NCBI GenBank assembly: GCA_031412915.1
Contig: JANODX010000241.1
Span: 6,599-70,598 of the forward strand
Source of the DNA: JAGNNV01 sp031412915
GTDB lineage: Bacteria; Acidobacteriota; Vicinamibacteria; Fen-336; JAGNNV01
DNA length: 64,000 nucleotides
Direction of reading: 5' to 3'
Below are positions 7,817 through 16,267 of the stretch, one piece after another. Each line of letters starts with the position of its first letter. Position 1 is the first letter of the stretch. The translations under genes and the position numbers were made by a program. A model generated the notes under the pieces. It was not told the DNA's origin. It saw nothing but the letters and a program-made list of their open reading frames with translations, and made no database searches.

Positions 7817-9147
7817 GTCGGGGAACCCTGGCCGCGTTTCTGGTCGCGAGTGCGCTGACCTTGACGCTTGTTTCCACGAAAATCCGGGGCGCGGACGAGA
7901 TCCAGTACTTCTCGCATCTTCGTTCGTGGGTGTTCGATCGGGATCTTGACTTCACCAATGAATACGATCGTTTCTACCAGGCGAATCCTCAGGGTCTGGT
8001 CGGGTTCAGGGAGACGTTCATGGATCGCCGCGAGCCGAGAACCAATCGACCCATCAACTTCGCGCCCATCGGCTCGGCGGTCGTGTGGTCGCCGTTCTAT
8101 CTCGCGGCTCACGCCCTGGTCAGAAGAGGCATTCTGCCCGGGCCGGCGGATGGTTTTTCGCCCGTCTACCAGGGCAGTGTGGCTTACGGCTCCGCCCTGC
8201 TCGCGATCCTGGGTTTCTTCCTGGCCTTTCTCGCCCTGAAGTGGTACCTGGGAGTCAGCGAAGGCCTGTCTGTGCTCTCCGTTCTGGCCGTCTGGTTCGG
8301 GACCCCCGCCTTCTATTACATGACGGTGGCCCCGGCCTTCGCCCACGGGCCTTCGATCTTCGCGGTCTCGCTCCTGTTCTTCTGGTGGCTGCGGGGGAGA
8401 GAGAAGGACCGCGTTTTCGACTGGGTTCTGATCGGTGTTTCCGGCGGCCTCGCCATGTTGATCCGGGAACAGGGCGCGTTGTTCCTGATCGCCCCGGCCC
8501 TGGACCTCGCTGTTCGGTTCATCAAGGGCGATCTCCTCCGAGCGGTCGAACGCGGAGCGGCGCTGATCGGATCCGTGGGGCTGGTGTTTTCGCCTCAGCT
8601 GTCCGTCTACCGCGCCCTGAACGGTACGTTCGGACCCACCCAACTCGTCCAGCGAAAGATGGATTTCGCGGCCCCCCATTTCCTGGACGTCCTGGTGGAT
8701 CCGGGGCACGGTCTGCTCCTCTGGACGCCCGTCCTGATCGTGGCTTTCCTTGGTCTCATTCGCGCCCTGTCCAGGCTGGGGGGGAAAGGCGTCATCATCA
8801 TGCTGGCCCTGCTGGCTCAGATCTATATCAACGGATCGGTTCTCTCCTGGCATCAGGCGGGGGCTTTCGGTTCGCGCCGATTCGTGGACTCGACCGTACT
8901 CTTCGTCATTGGGCTCGCGTTCGGTCTCATGGCCATGACCCCGAGAATCCAAAGACTCGTGGTCGCTCTGGCCATCTGGTGGAACGTGTCTCTCATGGTG
9001 CAATTTGGTTTGAAACTCATGGATCGTCAGCGTCTCGACTGGCCCGGGGTGGCCATCCGTCAGGTCACGGATGTTCCGCAAAGAATCCTGAACACCGCGA
9101 AGTTGTATTTCACGGACAAAGACGCGCTGGTTCGAGGCGCCCGATGA
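7813..9147 (+). CDS. Polytopic membrane protein, putative GT-C glycosyltransferase
   Basis: A 444-aa integral membrane protein with roughly ten hydrophobic segments. ATG 7813 overlaps the previous stop (ATGA). After the first membrane span comes an acidic loop, GADEIQYFSHLRSW, placed like the DE/DxD motif in the first external loop of GT-C enzymes such as the PMT/ArnT family, which use polyprenyl-phosphate sugars. A later loop reads LVDPGHGLLLWTPVL. A GT-C transferase adding a sugar on the periplasmic face is the best guess. The alternative, a polymerase (Wzy-like), cannot be excluded. Confidence 0.6.
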   Translation: MSRGTLAAFLVASALTLTLVSTKIRGADEIQYFSHLRSWVFDRDLDFTNEYDRFYQANPQGLVGFRETFMDRREPRTNRPINFAPIGSAVVWSPFYLAAHALVRRGILPGPADGFSPVYQGSVAYGSALLAILGFFLAFLALKWYLGVSEGLSVLSVLAVWFGTPAFYYMTVAPAFAHGPSIFAVSLLFFWWLRGREKDRVFDWVLIGVSGGLAMLIREQGALFLIAPALDLAVRFIKGDLLRAVERGAALIGSVGLVFSPQLSVYRALNGTFGPTQLVQRKMDFAAPHFLDVLVDPGHGLLLWTPVLIVAFLGLIRALSRLGGKGVIIMLALLAQIYINGSVLSWHQAGAFGSRRFVDSTVLFVIGLAFGLMAMTPRIQRLVVALAIWWNVSLMVQFGLKLMDRQRLDWPGVAIRQVTDVPQRILNTAKLYFTDKDALVRGAR

Positions 9148-10274
9148 TTCACCCGAACTGGGAGAAGCACTTCGCCTGCCCGGTGTGCCTGGACCGGGCG
9201 GGGTGCGAAAAGTGCGGAGTCAAGACGGGCGGACATGATGTGTGCCTCGCCTCCTATGCCGAGCGAGTTCGGTGCGCGTGCGGCGGCCCCAACAAGCGCG
9301 CACTGGAACACCGGGGCGAGGGTTTCTACTGTTCATGCTGTCTCACCCGTTACCCGTTCGGACCCTCCCGCGACTACGCCGATCTTCTTCCCCGCACCGA
9401 GGTGGGCCGGGTCTCCCATTATGCGGATGAAGAGTTCCAGGAACGGCTGGGGGTGCGGGAAGGCCGGCCCGTTCTCTCCGCGGGGGTCAAGGCGCGCATG
9501 GTCTCGCGGATGCTGGGGCTCAAGCCCGGGGAGACGGTTCTCGATCTCGGCAGCGGGGCCGGAAAATTCGCCGCCCACTTCGCGAGCGAGGGCGCGTCCG
9601 TCTGCGGTGTCGATATGGCGCCCTTCTTCCTGAAATCGGCGATCGGCTCCGTAAGCCTGGTGGCAGGCGATCTGCGGCGCCTGCCCCTGCGCAAAGGGGC
9701 GACCGGCCGGGCCTATTCGCTCGACGTTCTCGAACATCTCGACGAAGCCGGGGTTCGCGAAGTTCTGCTCGAAGCCCGAAGGGCGGTGTCTGAGGATGGC
9801 CGGATCTTCGTCTATACGCATGCCATGGAGTCTTCGAAGATCGCGTCGTTCCAGCGCGGGGTGAACTCCCTGGCGAAGCGCCTGGGCCGCCTGGGACTCG
9901 TTGATTCCGAGAAGGAGGCGATGCGGAAGAGCGACCATATCAACGCGATCCGGTCCCACGAGCACTTCGATGAAATCGCGAAGTCCGCCGGCCTGAGGGT
10001 TCGGGAGCGCGTGTACTACAACGTGTTCGCGAAGGCGGTGGTGGAAGACCTCGGACTCAGAATCCTGGAACAGCGAAAACTGCGACGCTCCGCCCGGGGG
10101 GAGAGCGGAGGTCCTCGCGACAAGACGACGGCCAGCCACATCGTCGGGCGAAAAGCGCCTTCGGCCGGCGCGCTTTTCCTGGCCCGAGGTCTCACTCGGA
10201 TCCTCATGCTGGACGTGGCTCTTTTCGGCAAAGTCCGCACTGGACCCTTCTTCGGAGTGCTCTCTCCGTTCTGA
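9144..10274 (+). CDS. SAM-dependent methyltransferase with cysteine-rich N-terminus
   Basis: A 376-aa protein starting at ATG 9144 in an ATGA overlap. The first ~75 residues are unusually cysteine-rich (CPVCLDRAGCEKCG, VRCACGG, FYCSCC), suggesting one or two zinc ribbons. The central domain is a class I methyltransferase: motif I TVLDLGSGAGKFAAHF near residue 132, acidic residue in GVDMAPFF, and AYSLDVLEHLDEAG. The C-terminus ends with a hydrophobic stretch (MLDVALFGKVRTGPFFGV) that may attach to membrane. Probable glycan or lipid methyltransferase of the cluster; the substrate is unknown. Confidence 0.8.
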   Translation: MIHPNWEKHFACPVCLDRAGCEKCGVKTGGHDVCLASYAERVRCACGGPNKRALEHRGEGFYCSCCLTRYPFGPSRDYADLLPRTEVGRVSHYADEEFQERLGVREGRPVLSAGVKARMVSRMLGLKPGETVLDLGSGAGKFAAHFASEGASVCGVDMAPFFLKSAIGSVSLVAGDLRRLPLRKGATGRAYSLDVLEHLDEAGVREVLLEARRAVSEDGRIFVYTHAMESSKIASFQRGVNSLAKRLGRLGLVDSEKEAMRKSDHINAIRSHEHFDEIAKSAGLRVRERVYYNVFAKAVVEDLGLRILEQRKLRRSARGESGGPRDKTTASHIVGRKAPSAGALFLARGLTRILMLDVALFGKVRTGPFFGVLSPF

Positions 10275-11407
10275 TGCGGATTCTGTACGTCGCATCGGAT
10301 CAGACTCTTCCTGGGGATACGGGAGGCAGTGTCCATGTGCATGAAGTCTCGCAGGCTCTTGCGAAGCGAGGGCACGAGGTCCACGCCGTGGTCCGGGACC
10401 ATGGCCGGGCGGACGCCGGGGGCGATGGCTATTCCATAGAGCGCATCCGGTGGTCGCCGTCGCATCGCTTCTTCCGGTTCCGGGCGCGGCCCCGGATCGC
10501 GGCCCTGATCGAGCACTTGAAGCCGGACGTGGTGATGGAGCGGTACTACAACTTCGGAGGCGAAGGGATTCTCGCCGCGGCCGCGGCCGGAATTCCCAGC
10601 CTGCTCGAGGTGAACTCGCCGGTGGTCGATCACCCCGGGTCGGCCAAGGCTATGCTCGATGCCCTTCTCATCGTGCGGCCCATGCGAACCCATCGGGAAC
10701 GCCTGGTGCGATCCGCGTCGGCCCTGATTTCGCCAATCCCAGCCATCGTGCCCGAATTCGCGCGGTCCAAGACGCACTCCGTCTACTGGGGAGCGAATGT
10801 CGAGAGCTTCCATCCCGGGCGGCGCAGTGTGACCAGACGAAAGAGCTGGGGCGCCTCGGCGGACCACTGCGTGGTCCTCTTCAGCGGTTCGCATCGACCG
10901 TGGCACGGTGTGGAGACGCTGCTCTCCGCCGCTCGTAGTCTGAAGGCTCGGAAGGATCTGGTCTTCGTATTCGCGGGCGGAAACCGCGAAGGCATCGCGG
11001 CGGATTTCCAGGGACGCTTTCTCGGAAAGGTCCCCTATGGGGAGATGCCCGAGGTCACGGCCAGCGCGGATATTTCCGTGGCCCCCTACGACCGAAGGCG
11101 CCTGCGTTCCCTAAAGCTCGGCTTCTTCTGGTCGCCGCTCAAGATCTTCGAGGCTCTGGCCAGTGGGGTTCCGATGATCACCCTCGACATCGAACCGCTC
11201 AACCAGATCGTGCGCGCAGGTCAGGAAGGGGCTTTCTTCAGGGAGAATGACCCGGATGATCTCGCTCGCGTGATCACTTCCCTGGCCGGCGATCGCGACC
11301 GCCGCCTGGCCATGGGAGAGAGGGCGAGAGAGCGGGCGCCCCGGTTTTCGTGGGCGGCCCACGCCGCCCAGATCGAATCGATTCTGCTGACCCTTCGCAC
11401 CGCATGA
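10274..11407 (+). CDS. Glycosyltransferase family 4
   Basis: A 377-aa GT-B enzyme. Its ATG shares one base with the previous TGA. The N-terminal domain begins MRILYVASDQTLPGDTGGS with the glycine-rich acceptor-side loop and SQALAKRGHEVHAV. The donor domain contains VVLFSGSHRPWHGVETLL, LVFVFAGGNREG, and the donor-binding loop PLKIFEALASGVPMI in place of the canonical E-x7-E. It likely adds a sugar to the lipid-linked chain. Confidence 0.87.
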   Translation: MRILYVASDQTLPGDTGGSVHVHEVSQALAKRGHEVHAVVRDHGRADAGGDGYSIERIRWSPSHRFFRFRARPRIAALIEHLKPDVVMERYYNFGGEGILAAAAAGIPSLLEVNSPVVDHPGSAKAMLDALLIVRPMRTHRERLVRSASALISPIPAIVPEFARSKTHSVYWGANVESFHPGRRSVTRRKSWGASADHCVVLFSGSHRPWHGVETLLSAARSLKARKDLVFVFAGGNREGIAADFQGRFLGKVPYGEMPEVTASADISVAPYDRRRLRSLKLGFFWSPLKIFEALASGVPMITLDIEPLNQIVRAGQEGAFFRENDPDDLARVITSLAGDRDRRLAMGERARERAPRFSWAAHAAQIESILLTLRTA

Positions 11408-12570
11408 ACATCACGCTCGCCACCGAAGTCTTCCCCCCCAGGGCCGGGGGAGCCGGCTGGTCCACGCGAGCCCTGGCCCTGGCCCTTAAAGACGCGGGCC
11501 ATGAAATCACCGTGGTCACCACCGCAGACGGACCGGCCATGGAACGAAACGTTCCGGTGGTGCGACTGGGGGGAGCGACGGGTCCCTTCAGGCGTGGGCG
11601 CATGGCGGCGATCTTCCGGAACGCGCTTCGCGAATCGACCGGGCGAACCGAAGTCATTCATGCGCAGCACTCTCTGTCGGCGCTGGGCGCTCTCGCGCTC
11701 CATCCGAGGCCGCGGCTGGTGGTCACGGTGCGCGACCACTGGCCGGTCTGCTTCTGGGCCACCCGTATGTCCCAGGGGAAGGTCTGTCCCCAGTGCTCGG
11801 TGGCGGGAATGTGGCGCTGCGCCGATGGGCGCCTCCCCGCTTTCGCCACTCCGGCCGCCATCCCCTACATGAAGTGGGATCTTGCCGACAAGCAACAGGG
11901 CTTACGCCAGGCCGATGCGATCATCGCGGTGAGTCAAGCCATGGCCGAAGAACTTCATCTCGCTCGAATCCCCTCGGTGGTTCTTCCGAACCTGGTGGAC
12001 GCCTCGGAAGTGAACGCGATCGCGGGCGAGACGCCTCAAATCACTCTCCCCGATCGCTTCGTCCTGTTCGTTGGAAAACTTGAAGCCAACAAGGGCGCGG
12101 CCGATCTGATCCCGGCTCTGGTTCAAGCGAAGGCCGGCCTGCCCCTGGTTGTGCTGGGGAGCGGCTCGGAGGAACGCCCCATCCGTGAACAAGCGGCTAG
12201 GGCCTCCATCGAAGTCCAGGCGCACGGGTGGGCGGATCGCGCCGATGTTCTCCGCGCCATGAAGCGGACGGAAGCCCTTGTGTTCCCTTCGATCTGGCCC
12301 GAGCCGCTCTCGCGCGTGCTTCTGGAAGCCCTTGCCCTCGGGACCCCCGTCGCGGCCATGGACACCGGCGGAACCGCGGAACTCCTGGAGGACGGAACCT
12401 CCGGGCTTCTCGCTCGAACCGTGAAAGAACTCGGCCATGCGGTCAGCCGGATTGTCCATGAACCTCTCCTGCGCTCTCGATTGAAGGAGGGAGCGATGGA
12501 ACGCGCGCGCGCCTTCTCCCCCGAAGTCCTCATTCCCCGCTACGAAGCGGTCTACCGGGGGGACCGGTAG
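11404..12570 (+). CDS. Glycosyltransferase family 4
   Basis: A 388-aa GT-B enzyme starting at ATG 11404 (ATGA overlap), beginning MNITLATEVFPPRAGGAGW. Between the domains is an insertion with cysteines (VCPQCSVAGMWRC), common in a GT4 subgroup and possibly metal-binding. The donor domain shows RFVLFVGKLEANKGAADLI, LVVLGSGSEERPI and PSIWPEPLSRVLLEALALG, where the glutamates of the E-x7-E motif lie. Sugar specificity is not predictable. Confidence 0.9.
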   Translation: MNITLATEVFPPRAGGAGWSTRALALALKDAGHEITVVTTADGPAMERNVPVVRLGGATGPFRRGRMAAIFRNALRESTGRTEVIHAQHSLSALGALALHPRPRLVVTVRDHWPVCFWATRMSQGKVCPQCSVAGMWRCADGRLPAFATPAAIPYMKWDLADKQQGLRQADAIIAVSQAMAEELHLARIPSVVLPNLVDASEVNAIAGETPQITLPDRFVLFVGKLEANKGAADLIPALVQAKAGLPLVVLGSGSEERPIREQAARASIEVQAHGWADRADVLRAMKRTEALVFPSIWPEPLSRVLLEALALGTPVAAMDTGGTAELLEDGTSGLLARTVKELGHAVSRIVHEPLLRSRLKEGAMERARAFSPEVLIPRYEAVYRGDR

Positions 12571-13772
12571 TGCGGGTGGCCTTGCTTTCAAGGAGCGCGC
12601 ACCCGCTCCACCCGCCAGGCGGCATGGAGCGCGCGGTGTACTCGCTGGCCAAGCATCTGCGGGCCCTGGGTGTTGACGTCACGCTCTTCACCCGGCCCGG
12701 CAAGAACCCGGAGGCCTTCCCCGGGCACGTGGTGACCGTGAAGTATCAGCGCTTTCATCTCGGACCCCACGGACGCGTCCTCGACCGCACTTTCAATTAT
12801 CCGACCTTCAGCGTCCTCATGGGCCGCGAGGTCGCCGAGCGGGTGAGACGGGGGGAGATCGACATCGTGGACGCGCAGGGCCTGACCGCTCTGGGCTATG
12901 GCCGGGAGCGGCGACGCGACCCCTCTCTCGCCGCACCTCTGGTCATGAATCCCCAGGGCATGGAAGAGCATCATGTCCGCGGCTTCAAGGCACTTGCCCT
13001 CAGCCGGCTCAAACGGCTTTCCCGAGAAGCGGCCGAGCTCGCAGACTGCGTGGTCGCCACCGACGAGGCGACCTTAGGCGACGTTCCCCGCTTGCTCGAG
13101 GTCTCTCCCCACAAAGTGCGCGTGATCCCGAACGGCCTCGATCTCGAAGAATTGCGCGCCCTCACACCCATCGATGCCATGCCCTTCAGCTTCGAAATCC
13201 TCCCCTGGATGTCGATGCGCTCTCCCCTCTTCGTCTCCGTGGGCCGCATCGAAACCTACAAGGGATTCACGGATTCGCTCGCCGCCTTCAAGCTGTGCGC
13301 CTCTGCGTTGCCGAGGGACTGGGGGTGGCTCGTGGTCGGTGAAGGCCCCTTGCGTCGCCCCCTTCAACGCGCCGCCGCCTCGATGGCCGACCATATCCAG
13401 TTCACCGGTCGAGTCGGTGAGCAGACGCTTCATGCTCTCTATGCGGGTTCCGACATCTTCCTGCACCCGACCCGGTTCGAGGGATCCTCCCTGGTGACCC
13501 TGGAGGCGATGGCCCACGGCCTGCCTGTCATCGCCACCCGAGCGGGCGGGATCCCCGACAAGGTCAAGGATGGAGTGAACGGCTTGCTCGTGAACCCGGG
13601 CGATGTGGCGGCTCTGTCCCTGGCCATCACGAGACTGGCCGGCGCTTCCGACCAGCGAGCCCGCATGAGCCGGGAGTCCCATCGCCTTCTCGAGCCTTTC
13701 CTCTGGCCGCAGATCGCGAGGCGTCTGGTCGCCCAATATGAGCGGCTCCTTCACGAGCGGAAGAAGAAGTGA
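12570..13772 (+). CDS. Glycosyltransferase family 4
   Basis: A 400-aa GT-B enzyme. It starts at GTG 12570, sharing one base with the previous TAG. It opens RVALLSRSAHPLHPPGGMER, a typical GT4 acceptor-domain start with the GG loop. The donor side has LFVSVGRIETYKGFTDSL, WLVVGEGPLRRPLQRA, HIQFTGRVGEQTLHALY and the E-x7-E segment HPTRFEGSSLVTLEAMAHG. This is the most canonical GT4 of the cluster. Confidence 0.92.
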   Translation: MRVALLSRSAHPLHPPGGMERAVYSLAKHLRALGVDVTLFTRPGKNPEAFPGHVVTVKYQRFHLGPHGRVLDRTFNYPTFSVLMGREVAERVRRGEIDIVDAQGLTALGYGRERRRDPSLAAPLVMNPQGMEEHHVRGFKALALSRLKRLSREAAELADCVVATDEATLGDVPRLLEVSPHKVRVIPNGLDLEELRALTPIDAMPFSFEILPWMSMRSPLFVSVGRIETYKGFTDSLAAFKLCASALPRDWGWLVVGEGPLRRPLQRAAASMADHIQFTGRVGEQTLHALYAGSDIFLHPTRFEGSSLVTLEAMAHGLPVIATRAGGIPDKVKDGVNGLLVNPGDVAALSLAITRLAGASDQRARMSRESHRLLEPFLWPQIARRLVAQYERLLHERKKK

Positions 13773-14509
13773 ATCCGGAGGAATACGGTCGGATGGCCGA
13801 CCTCGAAGGGGTGCAGTGGTGGTATGTGGGGATGCGCCGGATCGCGCGAACCCTGCTCACGCCTCTGCTGGTCGGGGAGGAAGGGAAATCGCGCCGGATT
13901 CTCGACGCCGGCTGCGGCACGGGCTGGAATCTCCAGGATCTCGAGAGCCTCGGCCTGACCTACGGCATCGACCTCTCGCCTCTGGCCGTAAGCGCCACAA
14001 GGCGCCGGGGCGGACGGGTGATCCAGGGCGATGTGCTCGGGCTGCCCTACGCGTCGGCGGGCTTCGATGTGGTGACCTCGTTCGACGTCCTCTATCACGC
14101 CTGGATCAGTAACGACGATCGCGCGGTGAGAGAACTGGTACGAGTGTTGAAGCCGGGGGGTCTGATCCTCCTGAAGGTGCCGGCGCTCAAGATTCTCTGG
14201 GGCGCCCACGACGAAGCGGTCCACTCGCGCCATCGTTACACTCGACCCGAACTGAAGGCCTTGATGGAACGCTCCGGGCTCCAACTCATCAGGTCCACCT
14301 ACGCAAACACCCTGCTCTTACCGGTTCTTCTGTCCCGTCGTTTTCTGGACCGACTGCTGAGGCGGCATGGATCGGATGTGGTCCTTTTGCCTTCGCTTTT
14401 GGAGAGGACGTTTGGAGGCCTTCTGGCCCTTGAGGCCTGGCTCATCCGATTCTGCGACCTCCCGATCGGCGCGAGTGTTTTCGCGGTGGCAAGAAAACCG
14501 GCCGCATAG
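13769..14509 (+). CDS. SAM-dependent methyltransferase (class I)
   Basis: A 246-aa methyltransferase starting at GTG 13769 (GTGA overlap). Motif I RILDAGCGTGWNLQDLE is near residue 44, the acidic strand is YGIDLSPLA, and FDVVTSFDVLYHAWI matches the motif IV region. The N-terminal EGVQWWYVGMRR segment is typical of methyltransferases found in glycosyltransferase clusters. Its last ~50 residues are hydrophobic. It is followed by the only sizeable gap in the cluster and then a coiled-coil protein. Confidence 0.85.
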   Translation: MNPEEYGRMADLEGVQWWYVGMRRIARTLLTPLLVGEEGKSRRILDAGCGTGWNLQDLESLGLTYGIDLSPLAVSATRRRGGRVIQGDVLGLPYASAGFDVVTSFDVLYHAWISNDDRAVRELVRVLKPGGLILLKVPALKILWGAHDEAVHSRHRYTRPELKALMERSGLQLIRSTYANTLLLPVLLSRRFLDRLLRRHGSDVVLLPSLLERTFGGLLALEAWLIRFCDLPIGASVFAVARKPAA

Positions 14510-14624
14510 AATCTTCAAGTGTGCGGTCTCGTCTGTCGGCATGCCCCACGAGCGACCAGGCGCCCGGTGCGCAGGTCGCGGAGGAGGCCGCATCGGCACA
14601 TTTGCGAAACAGGAACCTAGAGAC

Positions 14625-15224
14625 ATGACGCCAGAAGAGTTCGAACGGGAACGTCTCAAGAGCGCCGAAGCGCTCGGACGTGCCGTGGAAAGCGGGCGAG
14701 GAGCGGACGTGGCGCGGACACCGGAGAGTGTGTTGGGACCGGAAACCGAGGTGAAGACCTGGGCGGAAGGTTCGCGCGCCCCCGGACCGGAACCGCCGGA
14801 GTGGAATCCTCCCCCACCCCCGGACCTGCGTCCGGTCAACGAATCGTGTTCAGCGGCCACACCCCGGTCGACGGGAGGGCTGGCGGCGCTCGTTCTTGGG
14901 TCTCGGGAGAAGAACCGCGAAGCTCAGGCGAAGTTCAATGCGAACCAGGTCCAATTGGACAACGCCCTTGTCACCTGGACCGCGGGCCATTTCGCGGCCA
15001 CCCACACACACTACGACGGCGTCATCGCTCTTATGCAGAAGCGTATGGACGACATCGACACCCGCCACCGGGAACTCGAACGCGAATTGGTGCGTCATGT
15101 CCATGAAATGGCGCGGCGGGTCGACGTGGTGCTGGGGGAAGGGGAGAAAGGACGCGTTTCTCATGATGCCGCCTTGCGGTCGATCCGCGAACGCCTCCGC
15201 TCGCTCGAAGAGAAGCTGGGTTGA
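14625..15224 (+). CDS. Coiled-coil protein of unknown function
   Basis: A 199-aa soluble protein with no signal peptide or membrane span. I place the start at ATG 14625 (MTPEEFERERLKSAEALG), 115 nt after the previous gene; the in-frame ORF extends upstream only by overlapping it. Residues 1-80 are low-complexity and proline-rich (PEWNPPPPPDLRP). From about residue 100 to the end it is a long amphipathic helix (RMDDIDTRHRELERELV, RSIRERLRSLEEKLG). Its stop overlaps the next glycosyltransferase as TTGA, so it belongs to the operon. A scaffold or length-measuring role beside the methyltransferase is speculative. Confidence 0.65.
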   Translation: MTPEEFERERLKSAEALGRAVESGRGADVARTPESVLGPETEVKTWAEGSRAPGPEPPEWNPPPPPDLRPVNESCSAATPRSTGGLAALVLGSREKNREAQAKFNANQVQLDNALVTWTAGHFAATHTHYDGVIALMQKRMDDIDTRHRELERELVRHVHEMARRVDVVLGEGEKGRVSHDAALRSIRERLRSLEEKLG

Positions 15225-16267
15225 GGCGGATCCTGATCTGCGCCGCCCAGGCGCCCTTCATCAACGGAGGGGCGGAGATGCTCGTCCTGTCCCTGCAGCG
15301 CGAACTGGCGCGCCGCGGTTTCCTGGCCGATGTCGCTCAGGTGCCTTTCAAGTGGTATCCGCCGGAAGAGATCGTCCGGCAGGCCCTGGCCTGGCGGCTG
15401 CTCGACGTGACCGAGAGCAACGGAGCCAAGATCGATCTGGTGATCGCCACGAAGTTCCCGACCTTCCTGGCCGAACACCCGGGCAAGATCGCGTGGATCT
15501 TCCACCAGCATCGCGAGGTTTACGATCTGTTCGGGACGGAATACTGCTCCTTCACCGATTCCGAGGAGCACAACGAGATCAAATCGACGATCCATGCCCT
15601 CGACACCAAGGCTCTCTCCGAATGCCGGGATCGCTTCACCATTTCGCGGACGGTGTCGGACCGGCTCCGGAAGTTCAACCAGCTGGATTCCACCCCTCTG
15701 TATCCCCCCCCTCCGCACACGGGTCGGTATCGATTCGAGACCTTCGGCGATTTCCTGCTCTTCGCGGGAAGACTGGACCGCCTGAAGCGAGTGGGCCTTC
15801 TGATCGAAGCCCTCGCTCACGCGTCGAATGAGGTGCGCTTGAAAATCGCCGGTCGAGGGCCGCTCGAAGCGTCCCTGCGAGAATTGGCCGAGGCTCGGGG
15901 GGTTTCCTCCCGCGTCGATTTTCTGGGCTTCGTATCCGACGAGGATCTGCTGACTCTCCTCGCCCAGGCCCGCGCCGCCGTCTACGCGCCGGTGAACGAG
16001 GATTACGGCTACGTCACCCTGGAGGCCTTCCTTTCCGGCAAGACCCTCATCACCACCGACGACACGGGCGGCGTTCTGGAGTTTGCGACCCCCGAGAGCG
16101 GCTTCATTGCCGAGCCCACCGCGGAGAGCCTGGGAGCGTCGATGACCAGGGCCTGGCACACTTCTCCGGTTCGGCTGAGAGAGATGGCCGAGGTGGGCCG
16201 CAGGAAAGTGGCGCCCATCCAGTGGGACGCGGTCATCGACGCCCTCACGGAAACGATCCGATCGTGA
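15221..16267 (+). CDS. Glycosyltransferase family 4
   Basis: A 348-aa GT-B enzyme beginning at a rare TTG (15221) in a TTGA overlap with the coiled-coil gene; no other start fits the N-terminal strand RRILICAAQAPFINGGAEML. The donor domain includes FLLFAGRLDRLKRVGLLI, LKIAGRGPLEASLRELA, RVDFLGFVSDEDLLTLLA and VNEDYGYVTLEAFLSGK, which carries the E-x7-E-like donor site. It resembles mannosyltransferase-type GT4 proteins, but specificity is not proven. Confidence 0.88.
   Translation: MRRILICAAQAPFINGGAEMLVLSLQRELARRGFLADVAQVPFKWYPPEEIVRQALAWRLLDVTESNGAKIDLVIATKFPTFLAEHPGKIAWIFHQHREVYDLFGTEYCSFTDSEEHNEIKSTIHALDTKALSECRDRFTISRTVSDRLRKFNQLDSTPLYPPPPHTGRYRFETFGDFLLFAGRLDRLKRVGLLIEALAHASNEVRLKIAGRGPLEASLRELAEARGVSSRVDFLGFVSDEDLLTLLAQARAAVYAPVNEDYGYVTLEAFLSGKTLITTDDTGGVLEFATPESGFIAEPTAESLGASMTRAWHTSPVRLREMAEVGRRKVAPIQWDAVIDALTETIRS

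Noticed and set aside
7759..9081. 440-aa ORF antisense to the GT-C-like gene
   Set aside because: Low-complexity charged sequence with no hydrophobic pattern; a shadow of a membrane-protein gene.
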